From an uncultured Alphaproteobacteria bacterium (lineage in GTDB: Bacteria; Pseudomonadota; Alphaproteobacteria; Paracaedibacterales; CAIULA01), in contig CAIVFQ010000125.1 of assembly GCA_903905285.1 (NCBI GenBank), positions 1 through 15,282 on the forward strand: a stretch of DNA of 15,282 nt, read 5' to 3'. The number at the start of each line of letters is the position of its first letter. Position 1 is the stretch's first letter. Made by a program: the position numbers and the translations under genes. Of the stretch, positions 6,839 to 14,254 are shown in pieces. Under the pieces are notes generated by a model. It saw nothing but the letters and a program-made list of their open reading frames with translations. It was not told the DNA's origin and did not search any database.

Positions 6839-8257
6839 ATGATTTTTATACTTACCATTCTTGTCTTGTTTAACTTGAGTGATGCTAATGCAGCAACTTT
6901 CGTTGAAGCTTTATTCGTCAAAAGTCAGGGCTTGAAAACCGTTAAAACGGTTGCAGGCGCCCAAACAGAAGTTAGACACCTCTTCGTGAATCCCCTAAGC
7001 AGTGCCCCCCTTGAAAGGGACGCCACAGATGCAGAGAGAGCATCTATCATTCAAACAATTGTGGCCACCGAAACAGCGGCGATGCTTATCGATGGTGCCT
7101 ATGACTTTCAATTCAACAGAACGGCTTATGCCTTACCTGTTCGCATTTTATCGGAAAGGGAACAAGTTCATTATGGTTATATTTTTTGTTTGGCCCGTAC
7201 ATCACAGTTATTAGCTGAGAACCCTGTTTTAGATCAGACAGATATTTCTTTATTGTTGGGCAGAGATGTTCTCAGTCGTCATATGCCTGCCTGGATGCGG
7301 GACGTTTTTCAAAAAACCTTACGGCAGAACGATTGGGTCAGTTACGTCAGGCCTTATTTAGCTGTAGAAACATTTGCCTTAACTAAAACACGTACACAAG
7401 AAAGAAAGGGCGAAAAAGGTCGCCTGCAATTTACTGTTGAAATAACAGCAGAACATTCAACAGAATCCTCTAAGTCGCATGAAGTCAGAGGCATTCCTTT
7501 CGCAAAGCCTGCCTTTTTAAATCCAGGCAATTACACATTCGATGCCTTTGCCATTAGGCCGGATGGTGCCTGTATGTTTTATGGATGCCAGGGCCGCTAT
7601 GGTTATTTTAGAAGAAGCGACTTTGGGGAGCAGATTCTTGATAATCTGGACAGTGACCCATACTTAGAGGATTTAGTGAAAAACTCTATAGCTTATGATA
7701 CTAGAGCACGCTCGGAGTGGATGGAACGTTCGGTTGCCTATTCTATCTTAAAGGCAGAATTTCAAGGTGAAAAACCCCTCTCTGCATTATTAGAGGAACT
7801 GCACAAACCCCTTGATGTGCCAGCAGGTACAAGCAACGAAGAAAAGATAAAAGCAATTGATTTAAAATTTGAAAGGATCAAAGGTGAGATCAAGAAAGGT
7901 TTAACGACTGCTGCTGCTAAAAAAATAGTAGAGAGAGAAACGAATACGCCTTTTTTCAAAACAGCTCTTTGTGGGCATGTCAGCTATGTTGATGTTATGG
8001 CCTATCTTAATTCATTAAATGTTTATGCTTTTGGCAAGACGGATACACCTGATATTTTAAGACTTGATTCTCTTAGCGCCCATATATCTTATGCCAACGG
8101 GCGCAGCACCTTTTTATTATCGGCTCCAGATCACGTAACCCGTTTGGTGCGCAGGGACGATACAATGGCCAGTTTGTTTGAATACATTAAAGCAATAGCT
8201 CATGAAGACAGGCATGGAACAACGATTGATGCTGGGTACCAAAGAACTTGGATGTAG
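6839..8257 (+). CDS. Secreted protein, possible OTU-like cysteine protease
   Basis: 472 residues from ATG 6839, with ribosome binding site AGGTG (6827-6831) seven bases upstream. A short signal peptide (about 1-18, cleavage after DANA) indicates export. An N-terminal region of unknown fold (20-230) precedes AIRPDGACMFYGC at 238-250. There Asp242-Gly-Ala-Cys245 followed by Met-Phe matches the OTU deubiquitinase nucleophile motif (DGxC[LM][FY]). Further on, HVSYVDVMAYLNSLNVYAF (380-398) resembles the OTU segment before the last strands, and TFLLSAPDHVTRLV (424-437) offers His432 as the catalytic histidine. A charged Lys/Glu helical insert (about 300-368) lies between. OTU enzymes cleave ubiquitin chains, and bacterial ones are typically host-directed effectors. 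The assignment is inference from spaced motifs; the protein could be unrelated. It is convergent with tamB, four bases away. Confidence 0.72.
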   Translation: MIFILTILVLFNLSDANAATFVEALFVKSQGLKTVKTVAGAQTEVRHLFVNPLSSAPLERDATDAERASIIQTIVATETAAMLIDGAYDFQFNRTAYALPVRILSEREQVHYGYIFCLARTSQLLAENPVLDQTDISLLLGRDVLSRHMPAWMRDVFQKTLRQNDWVSYVRPYLAVETFALTKTRTQERKGEKGRLQFTVEITAEHSTESSKSHEVRGIPFAKPAFLNPGNYTFDAFAIRPDGACMFYGCQGRYGYFRRSDFGEQILDNLDSDPYLEDLVKNSIAYDTRARSEWMERSVAYSILKAEFQGEKPLSALLEELHKPLDVPAGTSNEEKIKAIDLKFERIKGEIKKGLTTAAAKKIVERETNTPFFKTALCGHVSYVDVMAYLNSLNVYAFGKTDTPDILRLDSLSAHISYANGRSTFLLSAPDHVTRLVRRDDTMASLFEYIKAIAHEDRHGTTIDAGYQRTWM

Positions 8258-8261
8258 GTTC

Positions 8262-11129
8262 TTAATACCGTTTGATCCAACTCAGGCCGATGTTTGAACT
8301 TTGGCTGCCGCCAATATCAACTTCTAGGTTTAGGCTGGGGGTAATGGCGGTTGAGATCGTGGCTTTGCTTCTGCCAGTGGTAACCGACTGATCCAACGAT
8401 ATGCGCACCTTACCAAGTTCCTTGCCAATACTGAGAGCCTGCGACGTGCTGCCATCGCCATCATTTGTGCTTTCTTTAATCTCTAAGGAATCTAACCCAA
8501 ACGACGATCGCACCTTATCCATAATATTTAATCCCTTTTGTCCATTCATAGAGGCAACAGCGGCCGCCAGCTGTAAACTTTGGCTCATGGATATTTTGTT
8601 TAGTTCTCTACCAAACAATAGCCGCGATAAAATTTCCTCCTCTGCCATGGCAGGGTTCGATAAAAAAGTAAATCGTGGGCTAGAGGCGCGCCCTTCAACG
8701 ATAAGGCTAATCATAACCCCATCAATTTCACGAACAGCGGTAATTGATAGCAAGGGATCGTTTGGAACAATTTGATCATAGGTTATTTTCCCCTCGCTAA
8801 TTTTCATAATCTTGCCCAGTAAATCAAGTTTACCTTTTACAAGGTTGATTGAACCAACCAATTGAGTGTCACTTAGGTGGCCGATTACATCGAGTTGGCC
8901 TTCCCATAAACTTTCTAGGCCAAACCCTTGAATCATGAATCGCTTGGGGGCTTTTAAGGCTAAAAGGATAGGAAAGATTTTTAGATCTGATTTTTTATGC
9001 TCTTGCTCTTTAGGTTTTGACCCAGGCTTTAATGCAGGCTCAATCAATTTAATAACGGCTATAGGGGGGGTGGGATTAATCTCCTCTAACATCAGTTTTG
9101 CCGGATTAAGGGTGACCGAGCCTTCAACTTTGGTGTCCTGGCAGGGGCCTTTAAAGGTGATATTTCCATCGGCCCGGGCAAAAAAACTGTCACTGGCTGC
9201 CACCTGAAAATCTTGAAGTTTAAGGCTTATATCTAAAAAGGGATTGAACAAGTCTTTGAGTTGAATCAAGCCTTGGCCAATGACTTGCCCGTGAGGGGAT
9301 GCCCTATTCGTGCCGTCGGTTGCCTGAAGATTTTGAATGGTAAGGGTTGATCCCTTGGCCTGAAGGTCAAGGTTTATATCGCCAATGCATGTGCCAAATT
9401 CGGCAATTTCGTAAAACCCTTTTTTAATTTTAACCATTCCCTCTAGGATTGGATTCGTATAACTGCCCGTTAAGACTAAGTCAATAAAGGCTTTGCCACT
9501 GATACGGTCTCCATTTGAAAGCCAAGGCATCAAGACGCTAAGGTTGAAGGGTCCATTGGCTGTGATTCGACAAGGGCTGTTGGGTGAAATCTTGCCGCCT
9601 TCTAGGCTTAACTTCCCCTTAAGACTTAAGGGTTCGCTGGCGGTGGGCTTATAAACAGAGCTCCATGTCAGCTGTTGTAGCGATCCTTCAAAAGTTGTTT
9701 GGATTTCGATGTTTTTCTTGGTCAGCTGACCGGTTTTCTTTTTTGAACGGGCAATAAAGGTTTTGACGTTTAGATCCCCTTTAATTTTTGGGTTGTCTTT
9801 TTCTAAACTCAAATGCCCCTTACTGTTGAGGCCTAATCCCATCCCTTGCGCAGCAGGCGCTGAATCAAGCTGATACGTTCCCTGGCCTTTATCAAGTTTC
9901 AGGATTAGGGCTGATTTTCCAAAAGACATGGTGTTTATTTCGCAGCCCACAAACTGTAAAGAGGCCTGGCCTGTTAAGGCAGAGGTCATCACCCCTTTTC
10001 CAGTCAAACCATCAAAGCTGAAATCTTTGGTCACCAACTTTTTCAAAAGAAAATCAAATTTTAACGTATCGGTTTTTTGATCCCATTCTACGTCGGCTGT
10101 TGTTTGATGGTCGGGACTGGTGATTTTAAGATGGGGGTGCGTTATTGTGCCCCCAAGGGCCGCTGTTAAAGGCTGAACACTTGGAGAGAAATTTGCCTTA
10201 CAAAGGCCTTTTAAATCTTGGGTTTCTTTGTTTATTTGCAAGTTACCTGTTAATGTTTTATCGGCAAATGATAAAGCCATGTTTTCAATGGCCAGGATGT
10301 TATCGTTGTTTTTGATCGCCCATGAGCAAATTATTCCTTCCCCAAAGATATTTTTCAATTTTTCTAAACAGCTTAAATCAGCCTTAGTTTCAAAGTTAGT
10401 CACACCCTCAAGCGAATCAAAATGAGAGGTAAAGCTAAGTGGTAAAGGGCTTGAAAAGCTTGGATGATTGATGGACAGGGTTAGGTTCGTGCGAAAGGGT
10501 TTGTCACAAGGATAAAAAACCTTGAAGGCGCCTTTTAGGGTGAAATCTTGATAGAGAAGCTGAACGTCTTCACCGTCGATTTCATCTGCCTCTGTTCGAA
10601 TCAAGGTGGCTGACAAAGAACCTATCGATGTTTTTAAGGCAACATTTTGACCTTTTACAGGGTGAAGCTGCCAACAAAGTTTACCTTCGTAAGCTTTTCC
10701 CAGTAACGATGCATCCAAGGTGATAGATTGAGCATGAAATTCTTGGAGGGCCCGTTGTTTGATAAGGCCCGGAATCAAATCTGAAATATTAAAAGAAGAG
10801 TTCAGAAAAACCGGACGCTTTAAAATATTGATTTCCTGTAACCGTATGAAATCGATTTTAAAAGGAAACCAACAGATTTTTATATCGATCTGCTTTAGGT
10901 GCAGCCAGGGTTCTTGATTGTCAAGAATTTCAAGGTTAGGAACGGTCAGTGTAAAGGGCAAAATTCCATCGACCGTATCGATGACAACCTTATTTTTAGT
11001 CTCGTCTAGCGCCTTTTCAATAACCCAGATCAGCAAGTCTTTTTTTATGGAAGGTATTTGAAGTGTTATCAATACGCCACACAGAAAGATTGCCAAAACG
11101 CCTAACACTCTTAAGGAAGATTTGACCAT
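8262..11129 (-). CDS. tamB: TamB-like translocation and assembly module inner-membrane protein
   Basis: 955 residues from ATG 11129. An N-terminal membrane anchor (about 6-25, VLGVLAIFLCGVLITL) is followed by a very long beta-rich region typical of the TamB/AsmA-like bridge proteins (GILPFTLTVPNLEILD near 55; WLHLKQIDIKICWFPF near 75). The C-terminal DUF490/TamB domain (about 620-955) includes the characteristic PAMAEEEILSRLLFGRELNK with a following SLQLAAAVASMNG, and ends in a beta-signal-like GLSWIKRY. TamB proteins span the periplasm, work with TamA or BamA in outer-membrane protein assembly, and are implicated in lipid transport to the outer membrane. At 955 residues it is shorter than the 1,200-1,400 common in enterobacteria. 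The usual partner tamA is not adjacent here. No clear ribosome binding site precedes the start. Confidence 0.9.
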   Translation of the reverse strand: MVKSSLRVLGVLAIFLCGVLITLQIPSIKKDLLIWVIEKALDETKNKVVIDTVDGILPFTLTVPNLEILDNQEPWLHLKQIDIKICWFPFKIDFIRLQEINILKRPVFLNSSFNISDLIPGLIKQRALQEFHAQSITLDASLLGKAYEGKLCWQLHPVKGQNVALKTSIGSLSATLIRTEADEIDGEDVQLLYQDFTLKGAFKVFYPCDKPFRTNLTLSINHPSFSSPLPLSFTSHFDSLEGVTNFETKADLSCLEKLKNIFGEGIICSWAIKNNDNILAIENMALSFADKTLTGNLQINKETQDLKGLCKANFSPSVQPLTAALGGTITHPHLKITSPDHQTTADVEWDQKTDTLKFDFLLKKLVTKDFSFDGLTGKGVMTSALTGQASLQFVGCEINTMSFGKSALILKLDKGQGTYQLDSAPAAQGMGLGLNSKGHLSLEKDNPKIKGDLNVKTFIARSKKKTGQLTKKNIEIQTTFEGSLQQLTWSSVYKPTASEPLSLKGKLSLEGGKISPNSPCRITANGPFNLSVLMPWLSNGDRISGKAFIDLVLTGSYTNPILEGMVKIKKGFYEIAEFGTCIGDINLDLQAKGSTLTIQNLQATDGTNRASPHGQVIGQGLIQLKDLFNPFLDISLKLQDFQVAASDSFFARADGNITFKGPCQDTKVEGSVTLNPAKLMLEEINPTPPIAVIKLIEPALKPGSKPKEQEHKKSDLKIFPILLALKAPKRFMIQGFGLESLWEGQLDVIGHLSDTQLVGSINLVKGKLDLLGKIMKISEGKITYDQIVPNDPLLSITAVREIDGVMISLIVEGRASSPRFTFLSNPAMAEEEILSRLLFGRELNKISMSQSLQLAAAVASMNGQKGLNIMDKVRSSFGLDSLEIKESTNDGDGSTSQALSIGKELGKVRISLDQSVTTGRSKATISTAITPSLNLEVDIGGSQSSNIGLSWIKRY

Positions 11130-11160
11130 AGGTAGTGCTTAAAAAATGAAATAAAGTATT

Positions 11161-11208
11161 TATACCCCCCATCTTTCGATATCTGTTGTTCGAAATCCAT
11201 TGGGTATA
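11161..11208. repeat. Nested inverted repeat upstream of tamB
   Basis: Outer arms TATACCC (11161-11167) and GGGTATA (11202-11208) enclose inner arms TTTCGA (11174-11179) and TCGAAA (11190-11195). The two pairs are separated by six bases on each side, with a ten-base loop. The right half, AAATCCATTGGGTAT (11193-11207), resembles AAATCCGTTGGGTGT at 12361-12375, so the two palindromes bracketing the ankyrin-like gene may be related. Confidence 0.5.
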
Positions 11209-11368
11209 GAATCTATCTTAGTCTTATAGTTTCAAATTTTGAGAGAAAAAGATACATACTTTGTCATATGCGTTTAATGGTTTGCGAAATGCGAGGGTAT
11301 GGAACCAATGCCAATTTCTCTGGTTGTTTTTTAATTGCATTTTTATGAAAAAAATATCCGTTAATAAT

Positions 11369-11397
11369 TTGTTATTAAAATAGTCCTAAAATAAAAT
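11369..11397 (+). promoter_or_regulatory. Candidate promoter for the ankyrin-like gene
   Basis: TTGTTA (11369-11374) and TAAAAT (11392-11397), 17 bases apart, match -35 and -10 consensus at 4/6 and 5/6. The -10 lies in the left arm of the adjacent hairpin. The region is so AT-rich that chance matches are likely. Confidence 0.4.
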
Positions 11398-11431
11398 ATA
11401 AAGCAATAAAAGTGCTTTGTATTTTATTTTA
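11387..11431. promoter_or_regulatory. Long AT-rich hairpin just upstream of the ribosome binding site
   Basis: Left arm 11387-11404 (T then AAAATAAAATATAAAGC) pairs with right arm 11414-11431 (GCTTTGTATTTTATTTT then A) over 18 positions with a single T-G wobble, around a nine-base loop. It ends three bases before the AGAGGA ribosome binding site (11434-11439). It may be an operator palindrome or a 5' leader structure. Confidence 0.55.
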
Positions 11432-11446
11432 AAAGAGGATTTGAAA

Positions 11447-12337
11447 ATGTATTTAAAGAAAAAAATTATGCTTACTTTGACGGCGTTGTCATTAGCAACG
11501 GCAAGTAGCTCATCCCTTTACGCCTGTACGTCGGACAATTACCACGAGTATTCACGTAACGCAAAAGAATGTGCCCAAAAATCAGGAGCAAGCTGCTCTA
11601 TTAGTATGGATATCCTTGATGTGGATAAAGCGCAACATGCCTCGGAATGTGCGTACAATATTTTTTGGGGTAACACCTGGGGTGTCTCATCCAACATGAT
11701 CTTGTACAATCTAGACCTTATAGGGGCCTTGTCCATGTCACCACAGCCTTATTACTACTATTACTCTAATCCACCCTCGGGAAATGTAGGTTCTTTAGCC
11801 CACCTTTTTTCTGAGAAGCAGGACGTTCCCATGATGAGGGCCTTTTATTTTGGCATGAAACAAGCCCAAGAGCGTTTTTCTAGAGAATGCCAAACCTCTG
11901 ATGGTTGTGAGACAAAAGGAATTTTTGACGGACTCGTTAAAGATAAAAGTGGTGCTTTTGTATTCTCCGACTCAGCTGACTATGTTGAAGACTTTTGGAA
12001 AAAAGCCTTGTCAGTAAAGAACAAATATGGGAACTCGTTCCTGAATGTTATGGCAGAAAACAATAACATTTTAGGCTTGAAAGTTTGTCTTCTTTTGGGC
12101 ATGCCGATCGACATGCTAAAATCTAGGCTGGGGCCTCTTGGAAATACAGCTCTTCATACTTGTGCGGCTGCTAACCAAGTTGATTTTCTTATGTTTGCAG
12201 CAGATCTTTTAAAGTCTAAAAACTTGTTAAGTGAGGCTTTGCAGAAAAAAACGCATACGGAACGTCTTACCCTATTAGGAATTGCTCGCAAACAAAGCTC
12301 CCATGCAGCAATGGGTTATCTTGGCACTCTCTCCTAA
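11447..12337 (+). CDS. Exported cysteine-rich ankyrin-like protein
   Basis: ATG 11447 is chosen because AGAGGA (11434-11439) sits seven bases upstream and the protein then begins with a clean signal peptide (MYLKKKIMLTLTALSLATAS, cleavage near YA-C27); an in-frame ATG at 11417 lacks these. The 296-residue product has eight cysteines after the signal (27, 42, 50, 68, 148, 154, 214, 239), which fits an oxidised, exported protein; LYAC could also be a weak lipobox. Residues about 195-296 read as degenerate ankyrin repeats: NSFLNVMAENNNILGLKVCL, then GNTALHTCAAANQVDFLMFA, then LTLLGIARKQSSHAAMGYL. Ankyrin repeats bind proteins and are common in effectors of intracellular bacteria. The N-terminal 170 residues, including the run PYYYYYSNPP (101-110), are unrecognised. 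It stands alone between its own leader and a terminator-like palindrome. Confidence 0.8.
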   Translation: MYLKKKIMLTLTALSLATASSSSLYACTSDNYHEYSRNAKECAQKSGASCSISMDILDVDKAQHASECAYNIFWGNTWGVSSNMILYNLDLIGALSMSPQPYYYYYSNPPSGNVGSLAHLFSEKQDVPMMRAFYFGMKQAQERFSRECQTSDGCETKGIFDGLVKDKSGAFVFSDSADYVEDFWKKALSVKNKYGNSFLNVMAENNNILGLKVCLLLGMPIDMLKSRLGPLGNTALHTCAAANQVDFLMFAADLLKSKNLLSEALQKKTHTERLTLLGIARKQSSHAAMGYLGTLS

Positions 12338-12345
12338 CTATTCAT

Positions 12346-12373
12346 ACCCAACGGATTTTAAAATCCGTTGGGT
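12346..12373 (+). terminator. Perfect palindrome, probable terminator of the ankyrin-like gene
   Basis: ACCCAACGGATTTT (12346-12359) is followed directly by its exact reverse complement (12360-12373), nine bases after the stop codon. As RNA this folds into a stem of at least 12 bp with a TTAA loop. The trailing T run is poor (GTTTGC), so it is an imperfect intrinsic terminator. Its right half resembles the repeat at 11193-11207, so it may instead be a dispersed repeat. Confidence 0.6.
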
Positions 12374-12499
12374 GTTTGCACAATCTTTAAAGCCTTTACT
12401 TGACATAAATGGTTTCATACCCACTTATGGGAAAGAACACTTTCACTAAAGAATCTGTCCTCATGAAATTGATGGCAATCGGTAGAAGAAAGTTTTTTA

Positions 12500-12521
12500 T
12501 TTTTAGAACTTATTCTAAAAA
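12500..12521 (+). promoter_or_regulatory. Hairpin in the putative leader of the helicase gene
   Basis: TTTTTAGAA (12500-12508), loop CTTA, TTCTAAAAA (12513-12521) form a perfect 9-bp stem 41 bases before the helicase start. Cold-inducible DEAD-box helicase genes often have structured leaders, but a role here is only a guess. Elsewhere in 12374-12562 a TTGACA at 12400-12405 lacks a good -10 partner. Confidence 0.35.
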
Positions 12522-12562
12522 CGCCGACGACCCTTTTTCATAACATTAAATATGGACTTATA

Positions 12563-14161
12563 ATGACTTCTTTTGAAACGTTAAATTTATCTCCCGCCTT
12601 AATCAGCGCTTTGCAGCAGATTGGCATCACCGCTCCTACCCCCATTCAAGAACGGTCAATTCCTGCTATCTTGTCAGGGAAAGACATCTTAGCCTCTGCC
12701 CAAACGGGTACGGGGAAAACTCTGGCTTATATATTACCCCTTATCACAAAGCTTCTTAACGAACCCGAGGCAGGGGCACTGGTCTTGGTACCTACCCGTG
12801 AATTGGCTGTACAGGTTAGAACTGCCCTATCACAAGTTCTGGGCAAGGGTACGCCTTTAAAAATGGCGGTAATCATTGGTGGTGAACCTATGATGAAGCA
12901 ATTCATGCAACTAAGGGCACGTCCGCGGATTATTATAGGCACACCAGGGCGTATTAATGACCATCTAGGCCGTAATAGTTTCAGCCTAAGAGAAACAACG
13001 TTTGTTGTTATTGACGAAGCTGATCGTATGCTTGATATGGGTTTTGGTATCCAACTAGACAAAATTACAGCCCACCTGCCTAAAGTTAGACAAACAGTTA
13101 TGTTCTCGGCAACGTTGCTGCCAGCGATTATCAAGGTTTCAGAAAAATACTTGCAAAATCCAGAGCTTATCAATCAAAACCCTGAGGCCAGCGCAGCACC
13201 TAAAATTAAGCAAGAAATCATTCATACATCGGCTGCCGATAAGTTTGGTCACTTGTTGCATGAATTGAACCAACGCGATGGATCGGTCATTGTCTTTGTT
13301 AAAACAAAAAGAGGGGCTGACCACCTGGCCGATAAGTTAAGACAAAAAGACCAAAGCGCTGATGCCATTCATGGTGACTTGCGTCAACGTCAACGTGATC
13401 GGGTTATTCATAACACACGTGAGCATAAAAACCGTATTTTGGTTGCCACTGATATTGCAGCCCGTGGTCTTGATATTCCTCATATTCGCCACGTGATTAA
13501 TTACGATTTACCACACTGTGCTGAAGACTATATCCACCGTATTGGCCGAACCGCCCGTGCAGGTATGGAAGGCCATGCATTATGCTTGATTGCGCCAGAG
13601 GATAATAAGTACTGGAAAGCAATTGATCGTTTGATGAATCCTGGTCAACAATCTTCAAGACAACAATTTTCGGAAGGCCCTGCCAATCGCCCGGGTGGTT
13701 TTCAATCTCCCAGAAAGCCATTTAAGGGAAGATCATCAGAAGGTAGATCGTCAGAAGGCAGATCAGGTGGTGGTTACCAAAGATCAGAAGGTAGATCATC
13801 AGAGGGTAGATCAGGTGGCGGTTACCAAAGATCAGAAGGTAGATCATCAGAAGGCAGATCAGGTGGTGGTTACCAAAGATCAGAAGGTAGATCATCAGAG
13901 GGTAGAGAAGGCAGACCATCGGAAGTAAGGTCAGAGGGCAGACCAAGTGGTGGTTATCAAAGACCAGAAGGCAGCTGGCCAAAGAAAGCCGCTGGTGAAG
14001 GGGCTTCTTTTAATAGAGGCAAACCAGCAGGAAGCGGCAATTGGCCAAAGAAAGCTCCTGGTGAAGGGGCTGCTTTTAAGGGCAAACCCGCAGGCAAGAA
14101 ACCTTTTAAAGCCGGAGAAAAACCTGCCGGCGCAAGGTTCAAGAAAACAAGCTTTCGGTAA
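12563..14161 (+). CDS. DEAD-box ATP-dependent RNA helicase (RhlE/DeaD-like) with a repetitive basic tail
   Basis: 532 residues from ATG 12563. It unwinds short RNA duplexes using ATP, typically in ribosome assembly, mRNA decay or cold adaptation, in the cytosol. All motifs are intact: Phe4 and Gln29 of the Q motif (APTPIQE), Walker A AQTGTGKT (46-53), PTREL (77-81), TPGR (127-130), DEAD (151-154), SAT (182-184), the IHGDLRQRQRD region (269-279), ATDIAARGLDIP (295-306) and HRIGRTARAG (325-334). The core ends near 360. The C-terminal 170 residues are low-complexity, Arg/Gly/Ser-rich then Lys/Pro/Ala-rich. They contain three 16-residue units GRSGGGYQRSEGRSSE and two WPKKAxGEGA units, resembling RGG-type RNA-binding tails. 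The core resembles E. coli RhlE, but paralogue assignment is uncertain. It is convergent with the gene at 14255. Confidence 0.95.
   Translation: MTSFETLNLSPALISALQQIGITAPTPIQERSIPAILSGKDILASAQTGTGKTLAYILPLITKLLNEPEAGALVLVPTRELAVQVRTALSQVLGKGTPLKMAVIIGGEPMMKQFMQLRARPRIIIGTPGRINDHLGRNSFSLRETTFVVIDEADRMLDMGFGIQLDKITAHLPKVRQTVMFSATLLPAIIKVSEKYLQNPELINQNPEASAAPKIKQEIIHTSAADKFGHLLHELNQRDGSVIVFVKTKRGADHLADKLRQKDQSADAIHGDLRQRQRDRVIHNTREHKNRILVATDIAARGLDIPHIRHVINYDLPHCAEDYIHRIGRTARAGMEGHALCLIAPEDNKYWKAIDRLMNPGQQSSRQQFSEGPANRPGGFQSPRKPFKGRSSEGRSSEGRSGGGYQRSEGRSSEGRSGGGYQRSEGRSSEGRSGGGYQRSEGRSSEGREGRPSEVRSEGRPSGGYQRPEGSWPKKAAGEGASFNRGKPAGSGNWPKKAPGEGAAFKGKPAGKKPFKAGEKPAGARFKKTSFR
13765..13908. repeat. 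Three 48-bp tandem repeats in the helicase tail
   Basis: Units at 13765-13812, 13813-13860 and 13861-13908 each begin AGGTGG and contain GGTTACCAAAGATCAGAAGG; they differ at a few third positions, and the last one diverges at its end. The 16-codon unit keeps the frame. The same repetition leaves long open antisense frames here, which are not genes. Confidence 0.9.
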
Positions 14162-14175
14162 ATAAAATTCCGCCA

Positions 14176-14253
14176 GTGTCATTGCGAAACCCTTGAAAAA
14201 GGGGTGTGGCAATCTCTCAGAGCCTTTCGTGCTGCGGGAAATTGCCACGTCGC
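14176..14253. repeat. Second palindromic intergenic repeat, likely bidirectional terminator
   Basis: Fills most of the 93-base gap between two convergent genes. It contains GTCATTGCG (14178-14186), a small hairpin CCCTT-GAAA-AAGGG (14190-14203), and inverted arms GTGGCAAT (14206-14213) and ATTGCCAC (14241-14248), followed by GTCGCC. The GTCATTGCG...GGCAATCTC...ATTGCCACGTCG pattern is that of dispersed small repeats in alphaproteobacteria. It is a different family from the one at 6641. Confidence 0.68.
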
Positions 14254-14254
14254 C

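Larger units (their letters stand above)
11130..11446. other. AT-rich divergent intergenic region with inverted repeats
   Basis: This 317-base gap between tamB (minus) and the ankyrin-like gene (plus) has no convincing gene. It holds a nested inverted repeat at 11161-11208, a long AT hairpin at 11387-11431, a candidate plus-strand promoter and the downstream gene's ribosome binding site. No tamA is present. Confidence 0.7.

Noticed and set aside
8401..8775. 124-codon plus-strand frame inside tamB
   Set aside because: It lies antisense to the well-conserved TamB C-terminal domain, with no recognisable motif or binding site.
12341..12423. TTCATACCCA direct repeat at 12341-12350 and 12414-12423
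   Set aside because: Only ten bases, with no matching flanks or element between them; it could be chance.
12463..12543. 26-codon frame MKLMAIGRRKFF... before the helicase as a leader peptide
   Set aside because: There is no ribosome binding site, no run of regulatory codons and no family match; its codons include the leader hairpin, which explains the sequence better.
13722..13982. Long open frames on the antisense strand of the helicase tail and in another plus frame
   Set aside because: They arise from the 48-bp tandem repeat, encode monotonous peptides and have no ribosome binding sites; the helicase frame explains the region.
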